Positions 21,960-33,400 of a DNA stretch of 64,000 nucleotides are shown one piece after another (the first letter of the stretch is position 1; each line of letters begins with the position of its first letter). Source of the stretch: Stenocarpella maydis (taxonomy: Eukaryota; Ascomycota; Sordariomycetes; Diaporthales; Diaporthaceae); the NCBI GenBank assembly GCA_002270565.1, contig NQMI01000001.1:1415618-1479617 (forward strand). Direction: 5' to 3'. The notes beneath the pieces were generated by a model. It made no database searches, was not told the origin of the DNA, and saw nothing but the letters and a program-made list of their open reading frames with translations. Made by a program: the position numbers and the translations under genes.

Positions 21960-23828
21960 TAGTTAGGCAACCCTTACGGGCTTCGTGGGTTATGTACTAT
22001 TGATATCTGCCTGGTGGTTAACTTGTTGACTGTCTGACGGCCCCTGCTGGGGCAGCAAGTCCTCGTTATCATTATTACTATTGAAGAAACTGGTGAAGTC
22101 CTCCTTCCCCTTTAGGTATGGCTTGATAAGCGTTCTAACTAGCGAGATGGCCTGCAGGCCCTAGTTGTTAAACTATGTATCCTCCTTCTCGTGGAGCCCA
22201 TGAAGGTTAAGTTCTTGCTACTTTATTACCTTTAGAAGTTATTTAAGCTACTCTCTCTCTAATAGGTGCTTAAAGTGCTTCTAAAGTGCTTTCATAATAA
22301 ACTCTTGATATAGTACTTTCTCATCCCTATCTACCTGTGGCAGTAATGATGATAGTATTACTGGTAGCTTCCACTGCTATATTGGGCTCTCTAGTGCCAT
22401 TATTATTGCTATCATTAGCAGAGCTGGGAGCCCGTTAAACCCGTGAGAAGAAGCAGGCGGTAGCAACAGCGGCAGCCCCATTGAGGCTGCCTAGCTATAC
22501 CCAACTTTAGGCAAGTTAACATTAAATAATGGGTTAATGATAATATTAATACTGCTTTCCCTCTGCTTTTGCTTCTTCTGCTTCTTCCTAGGCGGGATAA
22601 GGCTGACTTTATTATCAGTAGACTCCTTATTATTAATTTTAGCTTAAGCTTTCTAATGGTTGAAGAGAATTTCCAGTAGCCCCCTTAGAGCGGCTTCGCC
22701 CCTAGCAATTGCTTCAGCTTATTTAAATAAGTCCCTATTAGATAAACTTATATATATATTATCCTTTTTTATAAAACACTACTGCTATAAGGTATTACCC
22801 TTATTATAGTGGCGATAATTAGCCTTGCAATGTGCCCCGTAGTGATATAACCAGATATCCATTAGTTGCTTGTGGGTTGCCCATACTGGGTTTGCTTCCT
22901 CCCCTATCTCAGCAAGCATTTGAGCGGTAATTGACCCATTCTGAGGTTCCCTAGGCATTAGGCTACCGCCTGCAAAAGCAACGCTTCCCACCCGCCTGAC
23001 TGCTGGCAGACTGTCCTTAGGGGCAGCTACTAGCCGGCCAATTGGGGATAGCATGAATACGTCAATTGGTCGGCCCGCTGGGTAACGCCCTATGCCCCGT
23101 GATGTGGGCGTTTGTAATGCTAGCGGCAGTAAGGTAACCCTATAGGTATGGGTAAACCTAAGAAAGAATGGTCCCTTAATCTTGGAGAGCGTGTTTATAA
23201 GATTCTTATAGTTAAGTACTCCAATTGCCCCATTTTAACCCTTTCTGTATGTTTCTAACTAATATATGTTAGATTTCTAACCTGCAACCCAACCAGCCTT
23301 AATAAATACCCCCCTTAGATTGATTATAATGCCTAGGTTATCCTTAAAGCTAGCCTTAACCCGGTCTAATATTAACGCCTTATATTTTCTTATAATCCTT
23401 ATAATCTCTAAGCTCTAGTATTTATTATTAAGTTGTATGGAGCGGTATTTAGCTCGTAGAGTGCGAGAACTAGTCTTCTAACTAGTAATCTTAATAATTA
23501 AAGTTAGAAGTACTTTGCCTAGGGGCGCCTGCTGTGGGCGACTTCCAAGTAGCTTAATATTGTTACTAGCGTTATCTGATAGGAATTCCTTATTAGGGGC
23601 GGAATCCTTGGCTTTAGCGGCTTGTAGTTAGTCCTCCTCTTCCCCCTTATAAGGTGTATTGTTGTTAACTTTAGTAGTGTTCTCTTGCGCCCTCTGAGCC
23701 GCATGTTCTGCTGCAGTTGACTTATCTTGGCTAGTCTTTGAGGCTGCCCGTAAGCGCTTCCAAGTAGTCTGCTGGGCTTTGGTTGCTTTGGTCGTTGGCT
23801 TTCGGGTATATATCTGCTTAGGTGGCAT
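21960..23828 (-). pseudogene. Second (non-transposase) gene of element 2
   Basis: Begins at an ATG (23826-23828) with MPPKQIYTRKPTTKATKAQ, a basic Lys/Thr/Ala-rich start, and continues through scattered stops. An open stretch at 22785-23054 includes SITAQMLAEIGEEANPVW and WLYHYGAHCKANYRHYNKG, and reads on past a stop into CFIKKDNIYISLSNRDLFK near 22690-22760. This block aligns with the second gene of element 1 (pattern TL..xxF.K.D.LY.xLS...L.KxA..I). Further down it reads EREWLK, LHGLHEKED and FTSFFNSNNDNEDLLP. No known domain recognised. The conserved cysteine/basic block suggests nucleic-acid binding, which is inference only. The C-terminal boundary is approximate. Confidence 0.62.
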
Positions 23829-24081
23829 AGCGTTATTATCGGCAAACTGTATAATTTGGCTTCTGGAGCGGGTTTTATGTGGTGAGCGTTGGGTAGGCCG
23901 GGCTTGCTAGGCTAGTTAGAATATGTTGTCTGCAGGGTTGGCTGGGCTAACGTTACCTTGTGCTAGGGCAAGCAGGTTGTGGGCGCCTTTATGAGATGGG
24001 CTGGAGTTTACTATATAGTATGGCATTACTATTACTTGTTTGGGTAATTAGTATGTTCTGCTGGTGATAACGATGATAATG

Positions 24082-24196
24082 ATTTGGTTGTCCAGATGAG
24101 AATTGTGAGTTTCCTGACCGCCCAGCCAAATTTTGGTGGTATGTGCGGAAACGGCTAATTACCGGGGGGGGGCATCACTTCGCTTGTTACAGACAG
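24082..24196 (-). repeat. Right terminal inverted repeat of element 2
   Basis: Pairs with 20283-20397. The run of eight G at about 24163-24172 corresponds to the C run of the left end. Confidence 0.88.
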
Positions 24197-26121
24197 TGAA
24201 TGGGAACCACACGGTCCTGTGAGACTAGAAAAGAAGTCACCTTTATAGTACACTTCATGGGAACACAATGAAGACATCGAATACGAGAGAACGTCAGCAC
24301 ATCCCGAACTTTGAACCCCCTCCCCTCTGAGAGATTATCTCTAGATCTGATAAAACTTTTTCATCAAATTAAGTTTCCCATGGTGGAGTCAAGAGTGCTT
24401 GGCTTTGGATCTAATCCAACATCAAGGACTAGACTGAGGATGGAGTTCCCCAATACAGCCTAGTTGGCAATATTTGCGGGCGCCAAGGTTTGCCCGCTCC
24501 TCCCAATTGAAAACACTCGAGATGCAGCCCTTTCTGCAGCAATAAAGACCTATTTGACCGCTCTGAGAAGTCTCTCCAATCTCTCATGGCAGTGTGGATG
24601 TTGCTTGAGAGAAACAAGGCTAAAAGTTTAGTATGCGGTCTGTGGAGCTTGCTACCTGACTCAGGTTGAGCGAAGCGAGACAAAGTGAGGGAGAGTGAAG
24701 GTATACATACTTAGGTATGCAACCAAATAGCGATTTTCTCTGACAGAACTACTAGTATCTTTGTTCTAGCAGTTCCAGTTTAGTTATTTATTACTGAAAG
24801 GTGCCCTTGGGACTCTTTATCAGTTGAGAGTTAACATCTTCAGTTGAATGTTGTGATGCCTGGTAATAAACAAAATTGCGTACTTGGGCAGGTAATGTGC
24901 CTGAAGGACTGTACTCGTAGGTACCGGGCCGCAGTACGACAGTATCCGCACCCATGTCTAGGTACACACTCAGATTGGACGATCCGGGCCAACGGTACCG
25001 TTGCATCATCGTCAACGCCCGTGTCCACGGGCCAAGCATCGTCCTAGGCCAGACATGATCCGTCGGCAAATAGTAACTTGACTCCACATCTGGTCATGAG
25101 ACTACAGTATGTGCTTTGTATCCGAAAAGGGGATGCAGCTCGCAGGGATCCGAGTGACTTCTTTCTAGATATATCATCCGCAACGTCCTGGGAAGCATAG
25201 AATTTAATAATGGGTGTCCGTGGAAGGCTATAAACCTTCAGTAATACTGGAATAGCCTTTCTCACCGGTCCCCCCCAACTGTTGGATGATGAAGGTGGTG
25301 AGGGCTGATGGACGGTCAGGGCTACCCATTCCAATAGTAATAACGGCCGACAAAAAAGATGACGGGTCGAAAACTGGCACTTAAGATATTCAGGAAGCAC
25401 CCGGGGCTAGGTACTTATTAGGATGCACATGGGTGTTGTGGATATGGGCGGTTGGTGATGTACCGGTGTACTTATCGTTTTTGTAGGTGAGCCGCGGCTT
25501 GTTCTTCAGCGAAAGGAACAGTACAAAAAAGATAATTAAGATTTAGCTATTGGTGAGAGAAGCAATTCATATAGTCCCGAACTCTGCCTCTGCAACCTCT
25601 TGCCTTCAGGAGCGTCAACGACAAGATGAATCCTAGTAATTATTTCAACACTGAAATTCTTGCCGCATTTATATCGGTTGGAACGCTAATCTAAGCCAAA
25701 AAGCATTCAGTTTGAAATAGGGTGTTCCTTTGCGGTAAATCAGTTCAAGTCCCGGAGCCTCAGAGCGGAAATATACGGTGTACACTGGTAATTGTACGCT
25801 GGAAGAGGCGAATTAATGCCTCCTTCGGGTGCTATAAACTCGTGCAATAGTCTTTCCCCGTCCATTTATCGTCGGTGACTCCGGCTCATGATATTAAAAT
25901 GAGTGTGCGTACTTGGAGCAAGAAAATGAATGGTCACATTATTCAAGGAATGTGATCAGTCATGTGTATTAAAATTCGTCCCACATAGGAGATTGGACGC
26001 CCATGAGGCATCTCCCGTGAGTGCCAGCTATTTTTGTTCCCAGATTTTACAATATTCAATATCCTACGTTATTATAAATGGGTTCCATTTGGCAGAACAC
26101 CAGTCCTAGCTAGCCACGTCC
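24197..26121. other. Spacer with unassigned minus-strand fragments
   Basis: About 1.9 kb. Minus-strand frames at 24791-25087 (contains YLDMGADTVVLRPGTYEY) and 25044-25400 overlap in different frames and could be pieces of one decayed gene, but I recognise no family. The DNA next to 24197 should be the former upstream region of the transporter gene if element 2 inserted there. Confidence 0.35.
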
Positions 26122-27468
26122 CTAAAAACACAGAAAAGTAAACCGCCAGACACACCAAATGACTCCAAGTATAGTCAGGCATCCCGTTAGAAATACGCCA
26201 AAGTAGAAGGTTTCCACATGCCTTGTCACTAGTGACCACTTGAGCGGCGACCGCTCATTATCCTCCCTATCCGTTATTCTACCCACCTGCGGAACATATT
26301 TGAAGTCGAATTTGGAGCCGCCATTCAAGGCACCCTTGTTGTGGATGACCGAATCGTGCAAGAGATCCTTCCAGAACTTGGTGATTTTATGATCCAGTGG
26401 TGATATATTGTGTTGTATATGCGCAAGCGCTGACACCAGCCAGCAGTGACCTTTGAAGCATGCGTACGAGAACCACCCCGGGCGACCGAGACCTAGAGAA
26501 TCACAGAGCTCATCGCCATTCAACACACGACTTCCGGCATCGATGAACTGAGCCGAAACATTGAAAGGTGGTAAGTCTTTGAGACACTGGACGAAGTTGT
26601 GCCCGACAATGAGAGACGTCGGCGTGACGTGCAATTCGTGGACAAGCATGCTCTCCATGACTGCCTTCGCCTTGGGGACAGTATCGAAGTAATGATCCGG
26701 AGTGCCCAGGACGTACCCGAGGTAACGAAAGAGGGCGATATAGTCGGCTATTTCTTGGGGATTCGGGTAAACGCCCATTTGGGGTAGTTGAAGCCACATG
26801 TGATTACAGGCAAATGTCGTGATGGAATGAATCGAGTCCAGCGTGTTGACCGGAACTCCGAACTTCTGCACATCGAAATAGTCCGGGCGAGACCTGGCAA
26901 GTTTCATGATACGCTGTCGGACCGAAGAGTGAAGCAGCCTCACGCGAACAGTGGTAATGTGGCCCTCTCCTCCAGGCTTGATGGCATCGAGTGACTTGGT
27001 CGCCTGGAGGACGAATTGGAATGTCTCGAGAAGCCTTCGCAGTAGTACACGGGTTGAAAAGCCACCTGTGCGAACCAAGACCTCAACAACTCCCGAGGCA
27101 GCTGAGTTCTCGCCCATAAAACCTTGTAAGGCGAACCCCATAAGATTCGCGGGTGCATACCGGTAGAAGAAGTTCTGCCCACGCTCCAGTTGAGCCCAAT
27201 CTACCCACTCAGGGACAGTGTGCACCTCGTCCCAGAACTTCGCGAGAGTCTCATCACTTTCGTGATTGTCTCTGAGAAGGGCGTATAGATCTGTTCTGAT
27301 CGGGTTGGTGCTGTTTTGCTGTTGTCTCTGCCTGGATATCTCTTGCAGTTTCTCCACAACTTCGCTTCCCAGCTCATCGTACTCATAGCGTAGCGGATCC
27401 GTCTCTTCCCGGGGAAGGTGAAGTTCGGTCCACTGGAATAGATAGTTGCCGAACTTGCATGTCGCCAT
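26122..27468 (-). CDS. ER-bound oxygenase, mpaB/rubber-oxygenase family (DUF2236)
   Basis: A single uninterrupted exon of 448 residues; the ATG at 27466-27468 is chosen because the frame upstream offers only a GTG. Features fit the mpaB/rubber oxygenase catalytic domain (PF09995): PEWVDWAQLERGQNFFYRYAP, a Gly/Leu-rich helical core, a RVRLLHSSVRQRI segment with the conserved His/Arg, a second segment SITTFACNHMWLQLPQMGV and YIALFRYLGYVLG. Near the C-terminus a hydrophobic span (TFYFGVFLTGCLTILGVIW) would anchor it in the ER membrane, as described for MpaB. Family members are b-type haem proteins that cleave C-C double bonds in isoprenoid chains. It faces the terpene synthase across 480 bp, so a shared promoter and a role in modifying a terpenoid are inferred. 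Confidence 0.85.
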   Translation of the reverse strand: MATCKFGNYLFQWTELHLPREETDPLRYEYDELGSEVVEKLQEISRQRQQQNSTNPIRTDLYALLRDNHESDETLAKFWDEVHTVPEWVDWAQLERGQNFFYRYAPANLMGFALQGFMGENSAASGVVEVLVRTGGFSTRVLLRRLLETFQFVLQATKSLDAIKPGGEGHITTVRVRLLHSSVRQRIMKLARSRPDYFDVQKFGVPVNTLDSIHSITTFACNHMWLQLPQMGVYPNPQEIADYIALFRYLGYVLGTPDHYFDTVPKAKAVMESMLVHELHVTPTSLIVGHNFVQCLKDLPPFNVSAQFIDAGSRVLNGDELCDSLGLGRPGWFSYACFKGHCWLVSALAHIQHNISPLDHKITKFWKDLLHDSVIHNKGALNGGSKFDFKYVPQVGRITDREDNERSPLKWSLVTRHVETFYFGVFLTGCLTILGVIWCVWRFTFLCF

Positions 27469-27948
27469 CTTCACTGAGGGATTTTGATGACAACTAAAGT
27501 CAACTCTCGTGTGAGAGGGGCACTAGTTATAGAGCGGATGTTAGCTCCACTAATCATACTAGATTATCGCTTACTGACGGTTAAACTAACCAGAAGGGGC
27601 TGAATGCCACGAAGCTATTTCTGAATGTCACGAAGCTATTTCAATCCTTCAGCTACACCGCCCGCTTATACATTATTGTGAGCCTATTGCCTCCCCAGTT
27701 TTGTGGGACATGGTCAACAAAAGCAATCATCCTTGTCAATCCGCCTATCTTAGTGTACGCCAAGCACCTAGGCGTTGCTGCAAACTTCAGCTACTTGTAG
27801 ATTGCTGGGAGCTGCCAAGCTGCCGAGTCTCCCCTTCGCCTGGGGTCCGCCGCCTATAAGATCAAGACGAGCATATGAAACTACCAGTAGTCTTTTGTTG
27901 TGGAAGTACAGTAGCCTGCTGTTCAGCGAGTGTCTGAAAGAAAAAAGA
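27469..27948. promoter_or_regulatory. Bidirectional promoter region between mpaB-like gene and terpene synthase
   Basis: 480 bp between two divergent start codons, a usual arrangement for co-regulated fungal biosynthetic genes. It contains a near-repeat of 'gaatgccacgaagctatttc' with 'gaatgtcacgaagctatttc' at about 27602 and 27624, possibly a paired regulatory site. This is inference from sequence only. Confidence 0.5.
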
Positions 27949-29527
27949 ATGGCCAATATCTTGTTTATTTTTGTGTTTTTTTGCGGCTGGTTCTATTTTG
28001 AGCTCACACGCAAGTCCCTTTCGTGCAAATTGTTGTCAAAGTTTCCGCACTACAGGAAGAGTGACAATGATCTTCAATATATCGATGTCATTATCCCTGA
28101 CATGTTTCAGACATTCCTGAAATCACCACCCAAAGTAAATCCTCACTACAGGGCCATGAAATTAGAATCAGAATGTTGGTTATCCAGGTTTGTTATTATC
28201 ACTTTGCTGTACTTGTACTATCATTAACGCCAATACAGCTTCTGCTCATATGGTAAAAGGACGGAAGACGCTGTGCATCGATGTAATTTCTCATACTTCG
28301 TTTCTATATCTGCTCCTTTTGCTTCTCCGGCCGAGCTTCGAACCCTGTGTGACTGGGGCAACTGGGTATGTCTCCACTACTATTTAGATAACTAGATTCT
28401 GGTCTGACATAATGAATATGTAGGTGTTCCCGTTTGATGACAGTAAGTTTCTTGAGCATTTCTTCTTCTTCTTCTTCTTCTTCTATGTCTCTAATACTGG
28501 CAGTGTTTGATAATGGGCACTTGAGAGAGCAACCTGAGCAGGCTCGGCAAGTCATGGATAGCTTGATGGCCGAAATGGACGGAAAACAGTATAAAAAGCC
28601 GAAAAGCAAGATTGTCGAAGCGCATGACACTATTGTGAAAAGAATAGCAGCGGTAAGTTGTTCTATGACTTCACTTCAAGCCTCGCTGACTTGTTAGGTA
28701 TAGAAAGCATCGGTTGGTATGACACATCTTGGAGGCGGTTATTGTTTCTTTCTAACTTCTTGGAAGGTGTACGAAACCGATTCGCACAAGCTATGCGCTC
28801 ATACTCCGCTGGAGCCCTCAGGCATGTCCACGACGCGTCTTCTAATCACGCGCCAACATTAGAAGATATGATTTTGCTCCGACGAGAATCAGCCGGCGTA
28901 CAACCATTATACCACCTGGTTGAATATGCGCACGAACTAGAGATTCCCGAAGAGGTTTTCAATGATCCAAAAATTCAGGAACTCGAACGACTCGGGTCGG
29001 ACATGGTGTCTATGTAAGAAATATACTCGGTTTGTGCTTGAGTATGAGGCTTACCGACACCAGTACCAACGACATTCTGTCTTATTGTAAGGAAGAAGTG
29101 AGTTTTGTTACTGGTAGATAATTATTGTATATACTTACTGACTTGAGTAAATAGAAAGAAGGGGTACCGCACAATATGGTGGCGTTATGTCGAATGAATG
29201 GCATGCCGGCTCAGGAAGCATTTGACATGGTAGGCCAGCTTCTTCAAGAACGCTATCGAAGATGGGATATGGTACAGGACCGAGTACACAGCTGGGATGA
29301 GGCAATCGACGCACAAGCCCAGAAATACATCGAGGCTATCAAATGCGTTGTTAAGGCAAACTTGTATTGGAGGTACAGTACACTTATTCAAATTATTGGC
29401 CATAAAACTGACAGTTACGGATAGTTTCCAGTCCGAACGATATCTTGGGCGCAATTCTGGAGACGTTCGACGGACTAGGAAGATCCGTGTTCTTGCGAAA
29501 CCTGCGTTTTTGTGCAAGGCTGCATGA
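27949..29527 (+). CDS. Class I terpene synthase (sesquiterpene-synthase-like)
   Basis: Nine exons: 27949-28187, 28239-28365, 28424-28442 (19 nt), 28504-28652, 28704-28716 (13 nt), 28767-29013, 29064-29097, 29155-29372, 29425-29527; 1149 nt, 382 residues, one open frame. Landmarks: IIPDMFQTFLKS, LRTLCDWGNWVFPF, the metal-binding DDMFD at residues 127-131, a LLRRESAGVQPLY helix, the NSE motif NDILSYCKE at 267-275, NMVALCRMNGM and the C-terminal RY pair in SERYLG (354-355). These are all the catalytic motifs of fungal class I enzymes that ionise a prenyl diphosphate and cyclise it; length suits a sesquiterpene synthase. The first 20 residues are unusually hydrophobic; an alternative first intron (27963 to the 'cactacag' before 28057) would remove them in frame. 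Product cannot be predicted. Confidence 0.88.
28461..28483 (+). repeat. TTC microsatellite in intron 3 of the terpene synthase
   Basis: About seven to eight TTC units forming part of the polypyrimidine tract ahead of the acceptor at 28501-28503. Confidence 0.85.
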
Positions 29528-30414
29528 CAAGCAGACGACAGGTTACTGAGAATACCCCAGGCATTATTCAATATGCCTTCTTTAGGCATTAAGCTGAAGC
29601 AGGTACGGGCTCACAGGTGGCAAAACCACACAGTGTGTGAAGAGCTGGGAGATAGATTATTTACTGTCAAGCAGGGGACTGATCTGACTGGGAGTCTTTC
29701 TTGTACTCTATAGAAGACTCTTTACGCTATTTACGTAGGCCTATCCTTGCACTGCTGGAGTTAACAGTGCTGTTGAAACCTCGTTTGAGTGAGCCAAATT
29801 ACTGTAGCGACCAGATTCTATACCTTCGCCTCATGTCTTTGGACGCACCCGCCTAATCCCAGTTTATCTTTGTTCAGATCAAAATGGAGATAGTTGGATT
29901 ACTGCAGCAACGTATAGACCTAGGATATCATAGTGTTCTGCTAAATTAACAGAGATACAAGCACAAACTCCATCCCGTCCTTAGCCGGGAGTCATTCCAC
30001 CTTGAGGTGTTTATGAGACCGGATACTAATGTCAACACCATCTCCAAAAGAAAACAAAATCAGATATTGGAACCTAATGAAATTGATGGTAGTTACTCGC
30101 ACCGGCTTGCTGGTACATCACGAGAAACCAGGTCCAATATCTGCACCTCAGACTGAAAACCCAACACCCACAACACCCACAACGCCTATGCCTTCAACAC
30201 TCTTACTTGTATATGCTATTCCTATGTCTAGTATTAAGGGTAAACTAGATGTGCAGATTAGACTTGTAGTTGATGAGGCGGCCTCCCAGTGGGTGATACT
30301 TGCCCGTTGGATATTGATGTGACGCCAGTGATGCACAGGTACGCCGTTCGTTTTCACACCCCATTCCATCTAAAAGTACTAACTTCAGAAACACGAAAGC
30401 ATGGGCATGAGGGT
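29528..30414. other. Spacer, no gene seen
   Basis: 3' flanks of the terpene synthase (plus) and the NACHT gene (minus). The ORF at 30029-30322 has a Pro/Thr repeat but no family features. Confidence 0.5.
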
Positions 30415-33400
30415 CTATCTATAGATAAATACGCCAATGAGTGGTTCCCAAAATATGAAGAGAAGCCAGTGGAGTATCTCCCATATCAATCCAGGTCCCC
30501 CAAGACCCCCAAGACTCAACCTGGGCTGCGACTCTTTATACACCAGCGATAGTTCCTGGAGATCCGATGTCATGTCTCTGCCGAATACCGTGACGAGCAA
30601 GTCCTCTGTCGTCATTACCTGGTTGCCTCTGAGTCGGTGGCCGCCGCCGCCTAATCTCGCCCCGTTTTCTACCAGTATACACGCGGAGCGGAACCAAGCC
30701 TGCATCAGCTCTGGTTTCGGACGGAGGCTGGCCGTGCAGGCCTCGTAGCACGACACGACGAACAGTTCGAATACAGTTTTGCCGTCATAGAGATGAACCC
30801 TGGCGTTCACACCTGCCCCTTCGTCGACAAGCAGCCGCACCATCTCCGGGTCGACGCTCGGGTTCTCAGTTTGGAGGTGATATGGCAGGTCGAGCGGCGT
30901 GACCCGCCTCGGCCGCAACGCATAGTCAAGAAGCGGGCGTCCTTTCTTGTACAGGCTCCGCGGCGGGTGTCGGTCATGCGGCGATGGCTGTCCGCGGATG
31001 GTCCTGGTGACCGGTGGGCTTCCTGCTGTCCGCCCCGATGTCGAGGCGGCTTTTAGCTCGTTGCGCACGTATCTGACCAGGCGGCACTGCACAGCCAGGC
31101 CCATGAAGCTGCACTGTCCACCCTCATCATAGCAATCAGACCCCCGGCTCCGCGGCCAGTCGCGCACATTTGTCCAGTTGTTACTCGAGAAGTCGAAGTG
31201 AGTGCCGTTTGTGGCGTCAAGATCGTCGAGGAGGTCCACAAGGTCGTTCTCGGGAAGCCGGCTGTCGGTCTGCTCGAGTTGGTAGACGTAGCAGAGCAGC
31301 TCGTCTGTGATACCGATGATATCATTAACATTCCTCCTGAGACTATGTGCAGAAGTCCTTTTGGGAGATGGGAATGACTTCAAAAGCATCAGCATCATAT
31401 AGCAGAGAGTACGCTTGGTGTTGAAGCTGGTGTGAGTTTTACTGATGATTTGTTCCATCCGCGTTGCAAAATTCTCTCGGAGCCAGTCGGCAACAGTGCG
31501 GTGTAGAAAGCTCACGCGAAACCTGAGAAGCATTTCACTGTCTTGATCTTCTGCCACGCGCAGGAGGTCGCTGCATCGGTTGTGGATCCTGGCTTTCCAG
31601 ACCTCAGTTTCCTCCACGAACTTCATGAACTGGTGATCTTTTTCCATCAAGTGTTCCGCACGGATCTCTCCCTGCTGTTCCCCGTCGTCGTGAGAATCCA
31701 GGTGCGCTCGCGCCTTCGCAACTTGAATGGCATAGGCCAGGTCGGAATAGCCAAAAGGCCCGATGCTGCTAGGCACTGCATTGATGGCGTAGATTGGATC
31801 TTTGTCCTGGTCGTCTAGGAATCTGAAGACGAATAAAGGCAGCGGCTGGGAAGCCTCAACGACCATCATGAAAATCCGAACCATGTCTTTTGGTAGTGCG
31901 GCTCAACCCTCGAGATAATGTGCTCAAAGTAGTCCTCGAGTTTCCGTGGAAAGCTGTCTAGAATTGTGCGGAGTGTCTTTGCACCTTCTCTGTGGTTGAC
32001 TGCCCGCTTGAGATCATGGGTTACGAGGAATGTCCAAAGCCATACTCCCTGAGCCCTCTCGGCGATTTCTGGGAGCATTTGATCGCAGGAGCGGTCATAG
32101 AGCCTCAGCCTCCGAAAGTCTGGTTCGTCAAACAAGCGTTGTTCCACGTATGTTTTCATGTCGTCCAAGGTATGGTTTTGAACAACCAGACTTGGGGAAT
32201 TCTGACCGAATTCTTTTGCGAACTCGGGCCACGGTCGGCTCGATGCGCAAATCTTGATGTGTGGCGAGCTCGTCATGAGTCGAAGTGTCTCAATCAAGTC
32301 GCGCTCATCGCCACTATACTCGTCCAAACCGTCAATAAAGAAGCAAAACTTTGCGGAGAGTGAAGTCTGCTGGCAAAGACGGTTGAAAGCTGTCTTTAGG
32401 CTGGCCATCTCACACTCCTCAAATTCCAGCATATCCGTGCCAGAGCAGACCAGTGGTATGAGCCCCGGGCTAGCTCTCAGTATCTGATAAAGCAAGGACT
32501 GGAATAGGCCGACCTGCGAGCGCTGCATCGAGTGGCCGTTGTGCCAGAAATAGTGATCAGCAACGTGAAGAGGAAGACTTCCAGCCCACTTCTTCAACGC
32601 CAATTTGGTCCACATGTTACCGGCGGCAAATTTCATGAGTGTTGACTTCCCAGAGCCCGCAAGGCCGTTGATCCAGTATATCCCGTGCTCAGAAGCAAGC
32701 CAGTTGGGAAAGGACGTTCTCGACTGGTCGTAAAGCCATTTCAGTGTGTTGGCTTCGGCATTCGTAATGTCGGCAAATCTCCGCCTCATCTCTGGAAAGT
32801 ACAGGCTTTTCAGTACCTTCAGCCTTTTGAGACAGGAATTGCGCTCTCTAGTGAAGGCATTGAGCTTGAGGACCAGGCTGTTCGAGCAAGACAATCGTAG
32901 GTCTTTGTTCGCATCCTTCGTCACGATCTGGATAATATCATTCCTAATTTGATATAGCTGGGCTGTAAATCCTGCATCGTTTTCCGTTGGCTGATCTATA
33001 GGTGTCGCATCCAAGAGACCCTCGACTGAGATTGGATCTGTCGTGTTTTGAGGTCGGTGAAAAGAATTCGATTGTTTGTGGTTAGCATCGCCGCCCAAAC
33101 TCCACTCAGTTCGGTCCTTCGGTCTCTCAGAGCTCAGTGCCTCTGTGTTTAGCGAAGCTCCCGACAATTTGGTCGACATTTCGGCCATGTCATGACGGAT
33201 TCTGTCAATTTGTGACTTAACATCTTGTGTTTGTTGCTGATGCATCTTCCCTTCCGCCTGCAATGCCCGAAGTTCTGACATTACATTGGTGTGCCGGATC
33301 CTGTGAACTTTTGTTAAAATTTGGGTTTGAGTGTTTTGAGTCTTCTAGATCTGGAATCAGAATGTAGGCTAGGGAATGTATACGACATACCCGGAGAGGA

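Larger units (their letters stand above)
20283..24196. mobile_element. Element 2: second two-gene Tc1/mariner-type DNA transposon
   Basis: About 3.9 kb bounded by imperfect terminal inverted repeats of about 115 bp starting CTGTCTGTGACAAGCGAAG. The left half (plus) carries a DDE_3 transposase relic. The right half (minus) carries a second gene relic, partly still open. The genes converge as in element 1, but the terminal repeats are unrelated in sequence, so this is a different family or subfamily. The ends differ mainly by transitions, consistent with RIP, plus one-base length changes in the C run. No clear TA is seen directly at the ends, so the exact boundaries are approximate. Confidence 0.85.
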
